Shown here piece by piece: positions 45,366-57,200 of a stretch of DNA of 64,000 nt. Under the pieces are notes generated by a model. The model searched no databases, was not told the DNA's origin, and saw only the letters and a list, made by a program, of their open reading frames with translations. A program made the translations under genes and the position numbers. The first letter of the stretch is position 1; each line of letters starts with the position of its first letter. Location of the stretch: contig CM038215.1 in the NCBI GenBank assembly GCA_021442155.1, forward strand, positions 206,516,982 through 206,580,981, given 5' to 3'. Source of the stretch: Cymbidium sinense. Its lineage: Eukaryota; Streptophyta; Magnoliopsida; Asparagales; Orchidaceae.

Positions 45366-45660
45366 TTGTGGGAACGAGCACAAGAGGCTACGCGCATGAG
45401 CATGCAGGGTCACGGGCATGTAGGCAAGTGGAGTGGCATGTGCATGAGGCCACAAGCACGCTGGTGTCGGCACGCGAGCCCACAGGCCCATGGACAAGTA
45501 GGCACGAGGACGCATGGTGCGGGAGTGCGGGTTTGTAGGGTTGTGAGCACATAAGCAAGCAGGATTGCTGACACGTGCGCTCGTGTGCGCCCATGTGCAC
45601 CATCTTCACTGTAATTCATGCTCTCATGTGCACAAACGCGCTCCAGTGAACGCTAATAGT
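45366..45660. other. GC-rich low-complexity block in gypsy interior
   Basis: About 290 bases rich in variants of gcatgNgcacg, in strong contrast to flanking AT-rich DNA. Overlapping open frames occur on both strands (45366-45554, 45388-45619), which points to composition, not coding. About 150 bases later lies CTATAAATACCCC (45811) on the plus strand, opposite to the element's own direction. Confidence 0.65.
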
Positions 45661-46019
45661 AGAAAATTTGAACTTTTTTGATATTTCATCTGATTTTATT
45701 AAATTTTTAATATTTTTTAATGGAAAAATATATGCGAATGCAAAAATTTTGAAATTTATCAAAATATTTTCAACTTCATGAAAAATTTTTCTTTTTTTTC
45801 CCTATTATGAATCTATAAATACCCCTCTTAGAGCCTAGGGAGAAGACATGCTTTTTCCTCTTAGGCTCCCACATTCTTTTATATTGGATGAGAAATTATC
45901 CAACATAAGTTTAGGGGCTATGAGTGATAATTTTATTTTTCTTTTTGTTAGCAAAGGCTCCAACCTTCTCCTAAAAGAGAGATATTTATCTTTGCCATTT
46001 TAGGATATTAAGATCTATA

Positions 46020-46735
46020 GTTCATATGTTGAGGCTCCAATTTTTTCTCAAAAGGGGCATCAACTATTCTTGGCAAACCAACCAAGTTTAGAGGTGATCA
46101 AGACCCATAGTTCATACAACAAGGTTCTAGTTTTCCCTTGAAAAAAGCATCAACTCTCCTTGTTTGATTGACCAGTTTGAAGACAATCAATGCCCGTAGT
46201 CCATACGGTAAGGGTCCAGATTTCCCTCAAAATGGGCGTCAACTGTTCTTGTTAGACCAAATAGATTTATAGATGCTCAAGGCCCATAGTTCATACGACG
46301 AGGCTCAAATTTTTTCTTGAAAGGGGCATCAACTATTTTCATCAGACTGACCATGTTTGGAGGCGATCAAGGCTCGTAGTTTATACAACAAGGCTATAAT
46401 TTTTCCCTCGAAAGGGGCATCAACTATCCTTGTCAGAACAATCAGGTTTGAAGACAATCAAGTCCCATAGTTCATACAATGAGGCTCCAATTTTTCCTTG
46501 AAATGTCGTCAGACTAATCAGGTTTGGAGGCGATCAAGGCCTATGGTTCATACGACAATGCTCTAGTTTTCCCTCAAAAGGGGTGTAAACTATCCTCGCT
46601 AGACTGATCGAGTTTTGAGGCAATCAAGGCCCATAGTTCTTACGATGAGGCTCTGATAATTCATCCAAAGGGGCATCAATTTTACTCACCAAACTGACCA
46701 GGTTTGGAGGCGATCATGATCATAGTTCATATGTA
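46020..46735. repeat. Tandem array, unit about 90 bp, eight units
   Basis: The phrase agttcatacgacgaggctc and its variants recurs near 46020, 46109, 46198, 46290, 46378, 46469, 46544, 46635 and 46724. Each unit continues through a pyrimidine stretch, gaaaggggcatcaactatcc, ttgtcagactgacca and ggtttggaggcgatcaaggc. The 46469 unit is shortened by about 15 bases. No frame stays open through the array on either strand. Confidence 0.93.
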
Positions 46736-46760
46736 AAATTCTAATTTTTCTCAAGATTAT

Positions 46761-47190
46761 TTGTCAGAGTGTCACTCAATATTGTTAATATGTATGGAAG
46801 ATGTTAGGATAAAATTCACTAAGGATTTATAAACTATCCAATGTTATTTGTCATGTTGTTACTCGATGACATTAACTTGTATGAATGAAATTGAGAACAA
46901 TACACCAAGGATTTTTGACTTATCCGAGATTGTTTGTTAAAGTGTTACTTGAAGACATTAACTTCAATGGATAAGGTTGAGAGAAATCCATTAAGGATTT
47001 TTGACATATTTTAAGTTGTTTGTCATAGTGCTACTCGATGACGTTAATATGTATGGAATAGCTCAAAAGAAATCCACCAAGAATTTTTGACCCATCCGAG
47101 GTTGTTTGTCAAAGTGTTACTTGATGACATTAATTTGTATGGAAGGGGTCAAATTAAATCCTCGTAGGATTGATTATACCTTGATTGGAA
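46761..47190. repeat. Second tandem array, unit 86 bp, five units
   Basis: The ttgtcaaagtgttactcgat-type start recurs at 46761, 46848, 46934, 47020 and 47106, a steady 86-87 base period. Units then read gacattaacttgtatgga, gaaatccaccaaggattttt and gacccatccgag. It starts about 25 bases after the 90 bp array ends. 86 is not a multiple of three, against a repeated protein. Confidence 0.93.
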
Positions 47191-47759
47191 TGAGGTGATT
47201 GCCATATGTATCTTAATAAAAGATAAAAGTTTGATTTATATTTAGACTATTACTTTCCTTTTGAGATCATAGTTGTGGTCTTGCCCAAGGAGTAGAAGTC
47301 TAGCTGAAGACTATATGTAGGTTTCAATATCGCTCAAGAGTTTCTTATGACATCTTATATATTTATAGAAAGCTTTGAAAAGATGCTTGCCAGTAACATC
47401 ATGTTAGATGAAACACATTGGATGGAGGGACTTGTTTGACTACAACTAATACCAAAATAAAATATTTTTTAAAGATTGCTGCCAAGGTTACTTCTTCATC
47501 TTGCTTACTCCCCATAGATCTAATGTAAAATGGGATGGTAAAAGAATCAAGCTTTATAATCATAATTATGTCAGAATTGTAATCAGAATTTCTCCCCAAT
47601 CATGACTTGGTTATCTTAGGATTGGTAATCAAATAAATGAACAAGAAGATTTTATATTATAACCATTCCCAAGATATTTACATGAATGGTCTTTAGAGGT
47701 TATAATAAGGGTTACCCCCCAACTGATGATTGGTTCCCATAGATTGTTCGAAATACTTT

Positions 47760-48261
47760 TAATGGGTATTGATAGCCTCATCAACAAAAATTTGTGCTAA
47801 CAGATGATGAAGTCAGTCGATATATGAGTGAACTATATTACACATTAGTGATGAGTAGAAAAGACCGAGACGGAGCCCTCCAAGAAAAACTCATTTTAGT
47901 AACTCAGGGTCTACCCTTGCTATCTAGTGAGTTTCCAAAGAGAATATCTGGAAATACTCTTTAAGTAATTTGCCTTCATGTTAATGAATTTCTGAGAGAT
48001 GAAAAGAATCTTTGATAATTCTTTGATTTGTAATGAACTATTTTATAAAAATCTTAGTGAGTTCTTCAAGGTATGGATAAATTCTCTTAGAAGAAAGTAG
48101 AACCAAGAGTGAGCTTCACCTTTAAGGGTGACTGGGAAAACAAGATAGAGGAGTGCATTGATGGCTTGCTGGATGTGCATGAAAGTTCTATAATAGTTAA
48201 TGTGTTCGTATGGGTTAGTTGTCCCATCATAGGAGTCGATGCTTAGAAGCTTGAAACCCAC
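47760..48261 (-). pseudogene. Gypsy gag remnant
   Basis: Retrotransposon gag domain (capsid). The open stretch 48043-48261 reads LLSIDSYDGTTNPYEHINYY and continues MHIQQAINALLYLVFPVTLK, then GEAHSWFYFL, matching the Ty3/gypsy pattern YDGT.DP..HL..F, ...FP..L.G.A..W...L. Beyond a frameshift near 48040 the complement continues KLLKEYLEIFSLETH, RVDPELLK and HHLLAQIFVDEAI, the C-terminal half of the domain. It lies about 670 bases inside the 5' LTR, the normal place for gag. No knuckle or protease follows; instead come the tandem arrays. Confidence 0.72.
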
Positions 48262-48906
48262 TAAAATAGGATGTTAAAGAATTACTTCAGCTAAAGGTGA
48301 GGACTCCTGATAGCCATGATGAGAGAGAAGATGATTACTATCCTTAAAAGTGAAATTTTTTTCATATTAATTGTTATAATTCCTCGTGTATAACATGGTG
48401 GGGAGTGTTGGTAGGACAAGAACATGCCAAGCCATTGATAATAGTTGATGGGTTAGGGACTGATTGAGCAACACGTGATGGATGGATAAAACTAATAGTG
48501 CCAAAAGGGTTAGCATCACATTCTAGTTGCAAAGCAACTTTAGCTTTATGATGGGAAAGCTCTATACGAGCATTTTCAAGTCAACTTCTTACAACTAATG
48601 ATCCATCTTGGGGAAGATGCGCCCTCTCATACTGCAGTGCTGGCTATCGAGTTTCACATAAAAGTTGAATGATCTCATTTTGAGACTCTTCTATCTTATG
48701 AACACGATTTTCTAGAGATATTCCTGTTGTACCTTCACCGATAAGGTAATGCCTATCAGAGGAAAATGAGGCAGAAGCTTGACGTCCTTGGTTTAAGATT
48801 GGTATCAAGAATGATGGGTGTTGGAGTGAGAGGCTTCATTACTGCGAGTATTGCTTTTGGTGGCCATATGCAGGTATTTATAGAGATTGTGATTATGGGA
48901 TTTTCT

Positions 48907-48929
48907 TTCTCACAGATGATGCCAAACTA
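48907..48929 (-). promoter_or_regulatory. Tat-type primer-binding site
   Basis: On the minus strand, directly after the 5' LTR: tttggcatcatctgtgagaa. The family form is TTTGGCGCCGTCTGTGGGAA, typical of plant Tat/Athila gypsy elements. Differences are CpG decay-like transitions. Confidence 0.75.
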
Positions 48930-50204
48930 TTGTGTGTAGGAAGATTTGGGTCGGTAAAATGAGAGAATTCAATGACTTATCATTGCATGAAGATTTCATA
49001 CATACAAAAAAAGAGTTTGAAGAACACCAGATTTTTATGTGGAAAACTCATGAAGAAAAAAACTACGAGGCCTAGCCCACTGCAAACAATTTCACTATAT
49101 CAGTATTTTTTACAATTATTATCCTTTCTCTAAAATGGGAGAAGGTAGCTCACAAGAGTAGATTTTGCAAAAAAAAATTCACTAGATTAGTGATGAAGGC
49201 TTCTCTTGAGGTGATAGTCTAATGACCCAACAACGATAGTTGAGCGATGGTCTGGTGGTAGTCGACAGCAATCCGACCATGTCGATCTTGCGAAGGTGGT
49301 TTGGCCATGACAATAAGGCAGTGTTGACCGACGACGATGGCCCTATGGTGATCCGATGATGATGGCTAGACGATCGTCCGAAGGCAGCGGCCAGTGACAA
49401 TCCAGCGATAGTCGGATAGTGGCAACTAGCAGTGGTGATTGGTGGTAACAGCTAATGGTGACTTGTCAATGGTGGTTGGGTAATGGTCCAACGATGATTT
49501 GATAATGGTCGAGTGATGGAAACTAGTGGGGTGACTATCGGTGGTAGCCGACTATGATTGACAGCGGGAGTCGGCAATGATCTAGCGATGGTCAGGCAGT
49601 GGAAACTAGTAGTGGTGGCTGGCGGTGATTCGACAATGGTCGTGGTCCGGTGACCATTAGCGTCGATGGTGATTTGACGAGAGTGGCTAGGTGGTGGTCC
49701 AAGGGGTTCTTCAAGTATCAAAGTTATCTCCCTTCTCTAGTTGAAGTCCCTTCATGTGAAAAATGAGGAGTTATTTATAAATTATAGGAGTGGGATTCTT
49801 TATAAATACAAGCAAAATCCGAATCACTCCATCAGATGGCTTAAAATGGTATCTTTGATTATGAGATATATTTTAAGCATTTGAATACCCAAGTAAAGTC
49901 AAATTTAAGAGATTCTGGCCACGTTAGATTCATCTAATCAAGACACTCAATTTGACTATAAATATGTCATATTTGGAAGCTATTCAGGGATCCGAATAAT
50001 ATCCCAAAATTTTCAATTATATTTGAAGTGCATGATTTTAGTGTGGACTGTGATCGATTACATTTGATCCCATCGAGGTGTTTATATCAGTTCTATGATG
50101 GCCAAAAGAGAGTTTGTAAGATTAAGATTTTGATTCTAAGAGATGTTCAATAACACATAAATCAAAATCTATGCTGAACTAGGGGATTTTACATTGACAT
50201 ATCA
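48930..50204 (-). repeat. 5' LTR of gypsy element
   Basis: Collinear with 43760-45105. It contains the GC-rich degenerate repeat block at 49185-49700 and a TATA candidate on the minus strand at 49771-49780 (complement TTATAAATAA). Ends acattgacatatca. Confidence 0.9.
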
Positions 50205-50209
50205 ATATG
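50205..50209. repeat. Gypsy target-site duplication, right copy
   Basis: atatg, matching 43755-43759. Confidence 0.65.
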
Positions 50210-50851
50210 AGAAGCTATTTGCATTGTATTTAGATGGGTTCGTTTGTCATTGTGATATAAGAGCAAGTGGATATTATTAATATTTTTTATTTTACAAATT
50301 TCAAAGAAAATTTTAAATTATAAATGATATATTTCATAATTCTTTTCAAAGCATTACAAACATATAGAATTTTGTTCATCAGAGTTACTTAACCTTTTTT
50401 ATCAAAAAAATGTTTTTTTTTGAGAAATTTGACTTAATATGCTTCATAATATTAGAATTTAGAAAAAAGCATTAGTGAGGCTCAAAAATATTTCAAATAT
50501 TGTTCAAATATGGTTCAAACATAAGCCAAATATTGTTCAAATAATATTTAACCATGAATAAACATATATTTAATTATGATTTGATTATGAATTATATAAA
50601 AATAAATTAATATATAAATCAAATGATATAATTATTAAATAATCTAACATAAATCCAATATATAAAATCCCTTTAAATATCATAGGATTCCTTCAGCTCT
50701 CTGCATTCCATCACTAGCTCTACCTTTTGTTGGTGTGATCAGCGTTAAATTCTGTGTTATTTATAATGGCAAAAGGATGGATAGTAAATACCTCGCTCCC
50801 TGTGACTGCACAGTAACCATTTGTGGACTTATAATATTGCTTTTGGATTCA
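50210..50851. other. Spacer, no supported gene
   Basis: AT-rich. The open stretch starting at 50735 runs into the CT/TTTA microsatellite and the LINE end and is not supported as a gene. Confidence 0.55.
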
Positions 50852-50868
50852 TACTTCCATAGTACTCT
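50852..50868. repeat. Probable LINE target-site duplication, left copy
   Basis: tacttccatagtactct matches 60456-60472 with one difference (t/a at the fourth base). Confidence 0.6.
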
Positions 50869-50900
50869 CTCTCTCTCTCTTTTATTTATTTATTTATTTT
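50869..50900. repeat. (CT)n(TTTA)n tail sequence
   Basis: CT units followed by four TTTA units. On the minus strand the TAAA units could be the A-rich tail of the LINE to the right, with GA expansion between tail and target duplication. Confidence 0.8.
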
Positions 50901-51839
50901 TGAGAGTAACGAGGGCCATGTCCAGCAAAGACATTAAGTTGAATAAGTCTTACAAGAGTTGCCTAAGGAGGTAGCAAAAATATAGTAGTATTGGAAATAA
51001 ATTATCAAGATACCAAATTTAAATAAAAAAAAAAAGCAAACAAGCAAATAAAATTAAATTGAAGCACATTGGCGAGCTCATAAAGCTCTATAGCAAAAGG
51101 AGAACTCTATCCAAGATAATCCAAAGTATATAATGCCAAAATTGATGACTGTTGAATAGCTTCCAATGTAGTAAGATAATCTTGAGATATAAACAATATC
51201 CAAAAAATTGATTATAAGCATAACTGGAAAATAATAAGTTATGAATGTGGCATAGGTTTTCGAAAGCCTAATTTAATTTGTAGAACTACTAAAAGTAGGA
51301 TAATCGGTTAAGTCCCTCTTTGATATCAGATTTAATCATTGCTCCAAACACCAAAATATCAAAATACGAAATGCAACTCACGAACAACAAAATCGTGAGT
51401 GAATCAAGAGTAGTATCTAAACATCAAGTATGGGAAAGTAGTTGAGAATAGTGTATAGTATCAGCCTTTGAAAATCCTTCTAGTAATAGCATAATATTAG
51501 ATGGCATCATAGCAAGAGGCAGCATAAGGAGAAATTGGAAAGTGTCACAAGTTAAAGAGAGTAAAGATCAGCAATAATAAGTGGTAAATTCCCCCATAAG
51601 TTCCATTTTACACTTTTTTGCTTTATAATATATGAACAAGATCAATTTCTAGAGAAAACCCTACATTTCCTTTCCAACCCTAAATAGTGGAATATAATAT
51701 GGATTGCCAAAAGATAATATTTCTTAGTAAAATTACATTCAAGAGTATCTCCGTGATTCAAAACATGAGTTAAATTATAGTCCATGTGAAAAATGCTTCC
51801 TAAAGGAATGTATTATTTAAGAATGTTAATAGACAAAGG

Positions 51840-51985
51840 GCATTCAAAGAATAAATAAGACCGAGTTTCATTTTTCCTAGTACAAAGAACACAAATAACA
51901 TTAACATCAATGCCTCTAAGCAAAAGGATATCTTTAGTTTTAAGTCCACCAATAAAAATTTTCAAATGGTAGCTACATATTTAAA
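51840..51985 (-). pseudogene. LINE zf-RVT fragment
   Basis: Complement reading gives GGLKTKDILLLRGIDVNVIC, then VLCTRKNETRSYLFFECPLS. The C-x2-C and final Cys are present, and the His before LFFEC is replaced by Ser-Tyr. This matches the zf-RVT module downstream of plant L1 RT. Confidence 0.7.
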
Positions 51986-52866
51986 AGAATGGCCTTTAAA
52001 CCTAAGTAATTTGCTCCAATCAACTCTTGGGTGATTAGCATGGTAAGGCAATTTTATATGTATAAGAGTTTTTTCCTTGCCATAAACAATCTAAAGTGGA
52101 ATCTATAATGGGAATACTAGGAATGAGATTTCGATAGTTGGCTAACAAGTCAACAATGTTAGGAAGATCCCAAGTATTGCAGGAGATCAAATTGAAAACT
52201 TTGGTATAAATAGAGTAGTTAAACTAATTGAAAACCTCAATTTGAAAATTTTCATAAAGGGATGTCCCATTAAGTTAAGGATAAAAAAGAATGATAGGTT
52301 ACTACCATTATTTACTTGGAATAACAAGCATCTTCTAATTCTAATTGTAATTTGCATCAATGCTCTCCAAAAAGGAGAAGATTTCTGTTTAATTTGTACC
52401 TCAAAGAACCATAAAAAGAGTGACACTAGGTAGAGAGAATAGAGTTAGTGTTATAGCGTCTTTATATGACTTTGTATTTATACAAAATATTGATGGTGTC
52501 AATATTAGACTAGCCAAGGCCACCTTGACTTTAGGTTTTGAAAAAGTATTCCATGTGATAGTGTGCATTTTTCCTTAATTCCATTATGATGGATAAAGTT
52601 ATTAATAAGGGATGATAATTTTTCCTTAGCCTTTTGAGTATGATAGAAGATTTAAAATAGTAGTGGAGGGACCTCTAAATGGTAGATTTAATTAATTGAA
52701 ATCTACTAGTGAATGTAAGAACTTTTTGTTTCTAGCCACTTAACTAATGTTGCATTTTGTCAATGATTTTATGGAAATCAACAGCTTTAAGCTTGGAGGA
52801 GTTAATTATAATTCCAATATGTTTCTAAAGGGGTGCTTTGAAATGAAATCTCAAAATTTCACAAAT

Positions 52867-53690
52867 TTATAATTTTAGTTGCTCATCCACAGCGTTAGAA
52901 AAGCATATAGTAGATTTTTCTATATTGATTGAAAGACTTGTACCCACATAGAATTTAAATAATGTAGAAGATAAGCAACATATTATGGTTCTGGTCACCT
53001 TACCAAATACCAAGAGATCATCAACATAAATAAGATAAGTGACATTATAATTAGCAATTATAAAATATTGATCCAAAAGTGTAGAGAAGGAATCCATGGC
53101 AATGGTAAAAAGGTATGGAGAAAGGGGGCATCCTTGCCTCAATCTTGAAGAAGAATTGAAGAAACCATGAAATTTGCTATTACATGAAAATGAACTTGCA
53201 AACTAAGAATAATAGAAGATAGAGAAAATTATCATAATTATCAAATGCTTTCATTAAGTCAACTTTAGAGTAAAAAACTTTAGGATGAGCTGAGGAGTTG
53301 GAACCTTGAAGGAGATCATTAGCAAGAATAATATTATTAGCTATATCTCTACCATGAATAAATGCTAATTGGGTAGGATGGATAATAGTAGGTAGAATGT
53401 TTTAAGTCTACTACTAGTAAGTTTAGAAATTGCCTTATATATGGTGTTATAGAGAGATATAAGTCTAGAATCATTAAATATCTCAACATGAAGCTTCTTA
53501 GAAATCAAAGTGATAACTGAATGTTTAATCTTGTTAGGCGACTTAAAGGTATAGAAGAAATATTTAATGTCTTGAATGCACATAGCACCTGTGGTATCCC
53601 AAGTGGCATTAAAAAATTTGGGAGTGAAACCATCAAGACCATGGTATCCCAAGTGGCATTAAAAAATTTGGGAGTGAAACCATCAAGACC
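52867..53690 (-). pseudogene. LINE reverse transcriptase, broken
   Basis: The 53365-53652 stretch reads LDGFTPKFFNATWDTTGAMC, then HSVITLISKKLHVEIFNDSR and LISLYNTIYKAISKLTSSRL, the RT finger blocks (family form GPDGFTPKFF..AW, ITLIPK...DFRPISLCN..YKIISK). 52867-53142 reads MRQGCPLSPYLFTIAMDSFS, then VTYLIYVDDLLVFGKVTR with an intact YVDD, and SINIEKSTICFSN. So, unlike the LINE at 13737, the catalytic pair survives, but the palm block with the first Asp (near 53260) is degraded and the frame is broken by the 50 bp duplication and other changes. Confidence 0.85.
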
Positions 53691-53691
53691 A
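53592..53691. repeat. Exact 50 bp tandem duplication
   Basis: 53592-53641 and 53642-53691 are identical (starting tggtatcccaagtggc). It changes the RT frame because 50 is not a multiple of three. Confidence 0.97.
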
Positions 53692-54299
53692 TGACCTTTA
53701 TCAGAACCAATACTAAAGAAGGTGTTTTGATTTCTTCATCAGTAAATTAAGTAATAAGAGAAGTATAATCATGTAAGATATAGGGATATCTTCTAAAGGG
53801 AAATAATAAGTGTTCTTCAAATAATTAAGTAAAGAAGAGTGATGAGTAAAAATTTGTTTGACATAACAGAGTTTAAGAATTTCTTATTTGGATGATCAAA
53901 TGTGTCATTAAAAAAATAAAGATTTTGTCTTAGATGTTAAATATATTATCTTATAATAAATTTGATCATTTAATCAGAGACTCCTAAGGTCTTTCGTGTA
54001 GCAAAAAATTTTTTTCATGAACTACATGGAAGATAGAACAAGGTTTATTTAAAACTAGATTCATGGTTCCCTATAGAAGTAAGTCCCTATAGTTAATTAC
54101 ATCTTAAGAAAGGTCTCTTTTTAAGAATACTCTTAATTAAAAAAAGTTATTATTTCTAAATATTTCTAAGTTGTTTCTCAAAGGATTGATATTTGGGATT
54201 TCAACTAGGAATGATCCAAGGTGGAGAGAGTTATTTTTGTAAGCCGAACAGGATGAAGTAAGAAATGTTCGTTGATACTAGGATGCTTAGTAAGCACTT

Positions 54300-57200
54300 C
54301 AACTATCCTATCATTGGGCTATGAATTTTGGAATTTAATTTAAAATTTTGAATTAATAATTTCTTAGATCTAGGGCTTAGATTCTAGTAGCACAAGTCTG
54401 TAGAAATGCCTAGAGTTTAAGACTTACTCCAAAGAGAATGTTTTAGAGCCTAAGTCAATAAGTGCTTCTGACAAATGTCAAATGCTCATCCTAGTTTCAT
54501 TTTGGGAATTATCAATCATTTCTTTCACTTGAGGGAACTAACCTATCCCCAACTCTTCTGGACTTACAACCCTCTTGGAGGGGTTGCCAATGAACACCAC
54601 CTAGGCGCATTTTAAATTCATGATCCCAAGCTTATTAATGTAAGATGGTTGGGTTGTTTTTTTTTTAAGAAAAAAAATTAAAAATCTTAGACTCAGTCCC
54701 TAATTTCTTAGATAATGTAGGGTATGAAATGCACTAACTAATGCACATTTTTCAGATTTTTAACATTTTGACTCGATGATCATTTTAGGCCATGGGTATG
54801 CATGCCTATGGTATACAATTAGAAGAAAGTCATACAAATCAATAATAGAGGGTGTTTCCAACAATATCATCCTTATAGGTTAGATGTCCTTTATGTATAA
54901 TGGAGGTCAGGGAAGCTTGATTGAATTTAACCTATGGATTTTCATGCTTGCACACCGCATTGATAATTTAACCTATGTCTATTCCTTATAACAAAAAGAA
55001 AAAATTTTACCAAATAAATCAAACCTCAAAGAAGGGGTTTAACCACAGAAAAGGAAGGAATCATTTTAGATCATTTTCCACAGGTATTCTTCCATGTACT
55101 TCCATAAACCTAATTAAATCAAATTTATATTTTTAAAATTAAAAATAAATCCTAAGCCTTGCAAAATAAATATCAGGAAAATACAAATGGCACACAACAG
55201 CTATATTTTCAAAACATACAAACTTAGCATTAGTTGCTTGCCTAACGCATCTGTCTTATGGACTATGTTAAGCAATTATTCTGCTCCTACAAGCAAATGA
55301 TAATTTTATAATTTTTATTTATGATGGCAGTCCCTTTAATCCAGCCCCATTCAAAAGACAATGTTAATTCTAAAAATAATGTCCTACCATCCAGACTAAC
55401 AACTATCGATCCCTGCCATCTAGTTTAAAATAATGCATCACAAAATAATAAAACCAATTTTCATCACAAAAACCTAGAAAATTATAGAAAATCAAAGAAC
55501 AACCTAATCTAGGTCTAGGGCCTATGACCTATAACTTTAGTGTGTGAAGAAAGAGGATTTGTATGGCAAGACATTACTAGGCTTTTAAGTTTCAATTTTT
55601 GGTTTGAGTATTTATTTATTTACTTTTGGATGATTTCAATTCAAATAATTTAATAATTTATTGATTTTTATTTTCATTATAGATACATTTTATCATGTTA
55701 AAGTTAGATTATGTTTTTAAGAATGAAGAATATATTAGGTTCCATTTTGGGTGGAGCCCATTCCATTCAACATCATAGGTCCTAATAGGATGATATCTTT
55801 ATTCTAAGGTATAGATTCATCCTAAAAGTCTAACTAAAATCCTAAGTATTTTAATTGAACTTTTCTTTAAATTTAGAAGGTTTAAATTAGTTCAGTTTAT
55901 TTTGTTTTAAATTTCTTTATTTCTTTTCATTTAATGTTTTAATTTTTGATTTCTTTGTCTATAATATTGTGATTAATTTTAAGTTGAGGTTTTAATTCAT
56001 TTGTTATTGTGATTCAATTTAATTTTCTCTTTAAGTCAATTCACTTGTTATTTTGATTTTAGTTTCATTTAATTCTCTTGGTTTAATATTGTGATATTGA
56101 TATTCATCATTTATTTTCTTAATTTGATTTATTTTTATTTTACATGTTTGCTTTATTGATTATGATGATTTATATCTTTTCAAATTTAAATTATTAAGTT
56201 TACTTTACTTGTATATTAAATCTATTCTTATTTGTATAACTTTAGATTAATTAGGTTCTTAATGTTTATATTCTTTGATTTAATATTCATATATATTTAT
56301 TGGTTTTATTAATATTGATTTAAGGTATAGCTTTATGTATAATTTCATTTTATTTTCATTTCATTTATTTAATTTTAACATGCATATAATTTATTCATTA
56401 TATATAAGTTTAGGTATTTCATTCATTCAATTCAATTTAATCTCATTTGTTCATTTTCATTAATGTTCATTAGCCTAAGTAAAATTAAATTAAATTTATT
56501 TTGTTTAAAATTATTCAATTTATTATTCTTCAATTCTATAGCTCATTTACATTAATGATTCTTTCTTGTTTTAATTTATTCATTTCATTAAGTTCTTTAA
56601 TTTAATAAATTTAGACTTAAATGATTAATTTCAAATTACATATTTCATATACTATGGTATGGTTTAATTTACTTTAACTAATTTGAAAGGAATGATCATT
56701 ATATCATTTATAAAGAACATTTAGCCTAATGTAATTTTTTTTTCTTTTTTATGACTTAAGGAATTTAGAGAAAGGCTATTCATTTGTGTTTTAAATTTTC
56801 CTTATGTAACTTTGTTATTTTAAGTTTAATTCAACCTAGCTTAAGGTTTTAATTATACTTAACCTTTCAAAATTTCATTTATACCATTTCATTCCTTAAT
56901 CCAAATGGTTTAAATGTATTTATATTGATAACTTATGAATTCCAGAGGTCAATAAGCTTTATATTTCAATTTATAAATGGAATTATTATGGTTTAAAAAA
57001 ATAGTATTGTTAAATATGATTGAGTTTCACATTTTCCTTTAATCTTGATCTTTAACTTAGGATTATTTAGGTTCAATTGGTTTCAGTCGGTTCATGTAAT
57101 TTATTCAAGTGTTTTAATATCAGTTATAATATCTTATTTTATATTATGAATTTTATAATTTATGTAATTTTTTTGATTTAATATTTCCCTTAAATTGATC

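Larger units (their letters stand above)
43760..50204 (-). mobile_element. Non-autonomous Ty3/gypsy element, Tat-like
   Basis: Two LTRs (43760-45105 and 48930-50204) flank 3.8 kb. The pentamer atatg at 43755-43759 and 50205-50209 is a likely target duplication. Orientation is minus: a Tat-type primer site lies next to the right LTR and a gag remnant follows. No protease, integrase or RT could be found, so it would depend on a relative for mobility. Its internal region instead holds two tandem arrays (46020-46735 and 46761-47190) and a GC-rich block. The organisation recalls non-autonomous derivatives such as rice Dasheng, but homology to that element is not claimed. Confidence 0.85.
50900..54300 (-). 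mobile_element. L1-type LINE, main fragment, decayed
   Basis: Minus-strand LINE with the 3' end near 50900 and RT at 52860-53660. Order from right to left: possible endonuclease end (complement of about 54290-54190, DRIVEVLTKHPSINE... with LDHS), linker, RT, zf-RVT (about 51840-51980) and a 3' region. It is distinct from the LINE at 13737 in sequence and orientation. A 50 bp exact tandem duplication (53592-53691) breaks the RT frame. The right limit is where LINE-like reading fades into T-rich repeat DNA. Confidence 0.75.

Noticed and set aside
45366..45619. Open frames on both strands in the GC-rich block
   Set aside because: Low stop density from composition; Cys/His-rich but without ordered motifs, inside a gypsy element.
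46020..47190. Repeat protein encoded by the 90/86 bp arrays
   Set aside because: No frame stays open through successive units on either strand, and 86 is not divisible by three.
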